From contig JAITVZ010000125.1 of NCBI GenBank assembly GCA_031285505.1, positions 1-64,000 on the forward strand: a stretch of DNA of 64,000 bases, written 5' to 3'. The stretch is from Propionibacteriaceae bacterium. GTDB taxonomy: Bacteria; Actinomycetota; Actinomycetes; Propionibacteriales; Propionibacteriaceae. Below the pieces are notes generated by a model. It did no database searches. It was not told where the DNA came from and saw only the letters and a program-made list of their open reading frames with translations. The translations under genes were made by a program, and so were the position numbers. Positions 62,615-64,000 of this stretch are shown in pieces. How positions within the stretch are numbered: position 1 is the first letter of the stretch; every line of letters starts with the position of its first letter.

Positions 62615-62667
62615 TGGGTCTAGTTTCGCCGCCGGTGGAGGTGGTCAGGCAGTCGCAACTAGACCCA
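62615..62667. promoter_or_regulatory. perfect 11-bp inverted repeat before the permease gene
   Basis: TGGGTCTAGTT (62615-62625) and AACTAGACCCA (62657-62667) are exact reverse complements, 31 bases apart, about 97 bases before the permease start. It could be an operator pair or a leader stem-loop. Confidence 0.45.
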
Positions 62668-62763
62668 CAAGCTGGCTAACTCCGTTTGGGCCAACCCAGA
62701 CAGGGGAAAATCCATCCTTCAATCACCCCTGCTTGCCGGCCAATTGATTTCTTAGGACAATCT

Positions 62764-64000
62764 GTGTGTTCAGGAACCAAGCTGATCAACGTGCTAGTCA
62801 TCATCAACGCCGTCAAGGCAATCACCCGGTCCAAGGGCCGCAACATTTTGATCATGCTGATCGTGGCCGTCATCGCGGCGGCTTCGACCATCGCCTTGTC
62901 GATCCAACGAGCCGCTGAGCGGGCTGAGACTGAAGGCCGCGCCAACCTGCAAATCACTGCGACCATCGGCTTGGATCGCCAATCACTGTTCGAGTCAGCT
63001 TCGGGCGACTCATCGGACGACACTGAGTCGAGCGACGCCGCCGAGTCGGATCCTGGGGCCAATATGGACTCGATCCGCCAAGCGATGGAGCAATATCCCG
63101 ATCTGAGCCTGGACCAACTCCAGGGCTACGCCGATTCGGCCTATGTCAAGGACTTCCTATATTCGTCAACCCTGTCATTGGACACGGCCGAGGGCCTAGA
63201 GGCAGTGTCGGACGACACCGACAGCTCATCGAGCGACGATTCCAGCGAGGACTCGACCGACGACTCATCAGCAGACAGCGGTTCCACAGACGCTGGGGCG
63301 ACTGCGGGCGAAGGCGATCGACAGGGCCCCACCTTTGGATCATCCGGCCCGATGATGTTCGGTGGCCGGTCGATGGGTGATGTCAGCCTGATCGGCTACG
63401 GCTCAGAGGCAGCCATGACCGACTTCGTTGCTGGCGATGCCGCCTTGACTGATGGGTCGATGATCGATCTGACCGCCGCCGACAACGCCTGCCTGGTGTC
63501 AAGCGAATTCGCCAGCTTCAACTCATTGGCAGTCGGTGACGCCATCACCTTGACCAATCCGGCGGCCACCGAAGAGACCTACACCTTGACCATCGCTGGC
63601 ATCTACGAGAATGACAGTGCTTCATCGACCACGACCAGCGGGCCTGGTGGGCAGATCTTCTCGACCTCCCAAGACGCCGCCAACCAGATCATCGCCTCTT
63701 ATCCGAGCGTGGCGGCGATCAGCGACAACTCCACGGCAGTGGCGACAGAGACCACTGATTCGAACGGTGATACCGTTTCCACCGCGCTGAGCGCCAGCAC
63801 ATCAGCCAGTTACGTCCTGGCCAGCCCAGATGACTACTCTGCCTTCCAGGCAGAGTTAACCGCCAATGGGCTCGACAGCCACTATCAACTGAGCTCCAGC
63901 GATCTCGACAACTATGAAGCCAGCCTGGTGCCGTTGCAGAACCTGTCGTCCTTCGCACAAACGCTGCTGTGGATCATCCTCGGCGTCGGTGCAGTCATCC
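62764..64000 (+). CDS. FtsX/MacB-like ABC transporter permease (C-terminus outside window)
   Basis: The frame is open from GTG at 62764 (TTAGGA seven bases upstream) or GTG at 62791 to the window end, 412 residues. The first span is AITRSKGRNILIMLIVAVIAAASTIALSIQRAA, followed by a large extracellular domain and a second span starting FAQTLLWIILGVGAVI at the edge, the MacB/LolC topology. The extracellular domain has two Ser/Asp-rich acidic inserts (about residues 80-95 and 140-180). Proteins of this type act in peptide or lipoprotein export or cell-envelope signalling, usually with an ATPase gene nearby. Confidence 0.8.
   Translation, partial: MCSGTKLINVLVIINAVKAITRSKGRNILIMLIVAVIAAASTIALSIQRAAERAETEGRANLQITATIGLDRQSLFESASGDSSDDTESSDAAESDPGANMDSIRQAMEQYPDLSLDQLQGYADSAYVKDFLYSSTLSLDTAEGLEAVSDDTDSSSSDDSSEDSTDDSSADSGSTDAGATAGEGDRQGPTFGSSGPMMFGGRSMGDVSLIGYGSEAAMTDFVAGDAALTDGSMIDLTAADNACLVSSEFASFNSLAVGDAITLTNPAATEETYTLTIAGIYENDSASSTTTSGPGGQIFSTSQDAANQIIASYPSVAAISDNSTAVATETTDSNGDTVSTALSASTSASYVLASPDDYSAFQAELTANGLDSHYQLSSSDLDNYEASLVPLQNLSSFAQTLLWIILGVGAVI

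Overview
The window looks like chromosome from a high-GC Gram-positive bacterium of the Actinobacteria. Supporting signs are the roughly 60% GC coding sequence, frequent GTG starts behind strong AGGAGG-type ribosome sites, lipoproteins with classical lipoboxes, WXG100/LXG-type secretion cargo, a TagGH-type polysaccharide exporter with DUF6541 membrane proteins, and a CebR/CebEFG-like cellobiose system. The genus cannot be fixed from sequence alone. No rRNA, tRNA or CRISPR array was seen.

Layout. 1-1.56 kb: a minus-strand type VII secretion cargo operon (DUF4176, two small helical partners, and an LXG protein cut by the window edge). 2.8-3.6 kb: a Phd-VapC toxin-antitoxin pair with a perfect palindromic operator. 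3.7-7.8 kb: a lipoprotein, a small zinc ribbon protein and a DUF3516-type helicase. 8.1-10.2 kb: a WXG100-headed zinc metallopeptidase followed by a lipoprotein that may be its immunity partner. 10.3-13 kb: a DHA2 drug exporter and a HAD phosphatase. 13.1-18.2 kb: a ChvE/MmsB/MmsA sugar importer whose membrane-side components carry long Pro/Ala/Thr-rich tails.

18.5-24.3 kb is an accessory block: VapBC, a PemIK-like pair, a broken LacI 3' end, an AAA ATPase plus RloB pair (AbiL-like) and a DUF262-HNH protein. It is followed by the intact LacI gene whose 3' end has been duplicated. 24.3-32.4 kb is a cellobiose regulon: LacI regulator, two permeases, binding protein, and divergently a GH94 cellobiose phosphorylase, with two TGGAASCGCTTCCA operators between the divergent genes. 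32.5-35.2 kb holds DinJ-YafQ (bracketed by a second duplicated gene 3' end), a D,D-carboxypeptidase and AbrB-VapC. 35.4-38.3 kb is a tandem-domain GT2 glycosyltransferase.

38.9-43.2 kb is the most promising unknown: a 792-residue protein of no recognised family followed by a 553-residue protein ending in a RES (NAD-consuming) domain with its R, E and S residues in place. It abuts a fragment of a DapA-like gene. 43.5-53.9 kb is a cell-surface glycan region (two convergent DUF6541 proteins around an Rpn-type nuclease, TagH/TagG, a GT2 enzyme). 53.9-64 kb holds an aldo/keto reductase, an LppM-like lipoprotein, a 1545-residue LRV-type membrane protein and the start of a MacB-like permease. Three copies of a short repeat with inverted ends (about 119 bp) lie at 7.9, 55.0 and 62.4 kb, and a 21-bp motif precedes three genes at 4.7, 4.8 and 11.9 kb.
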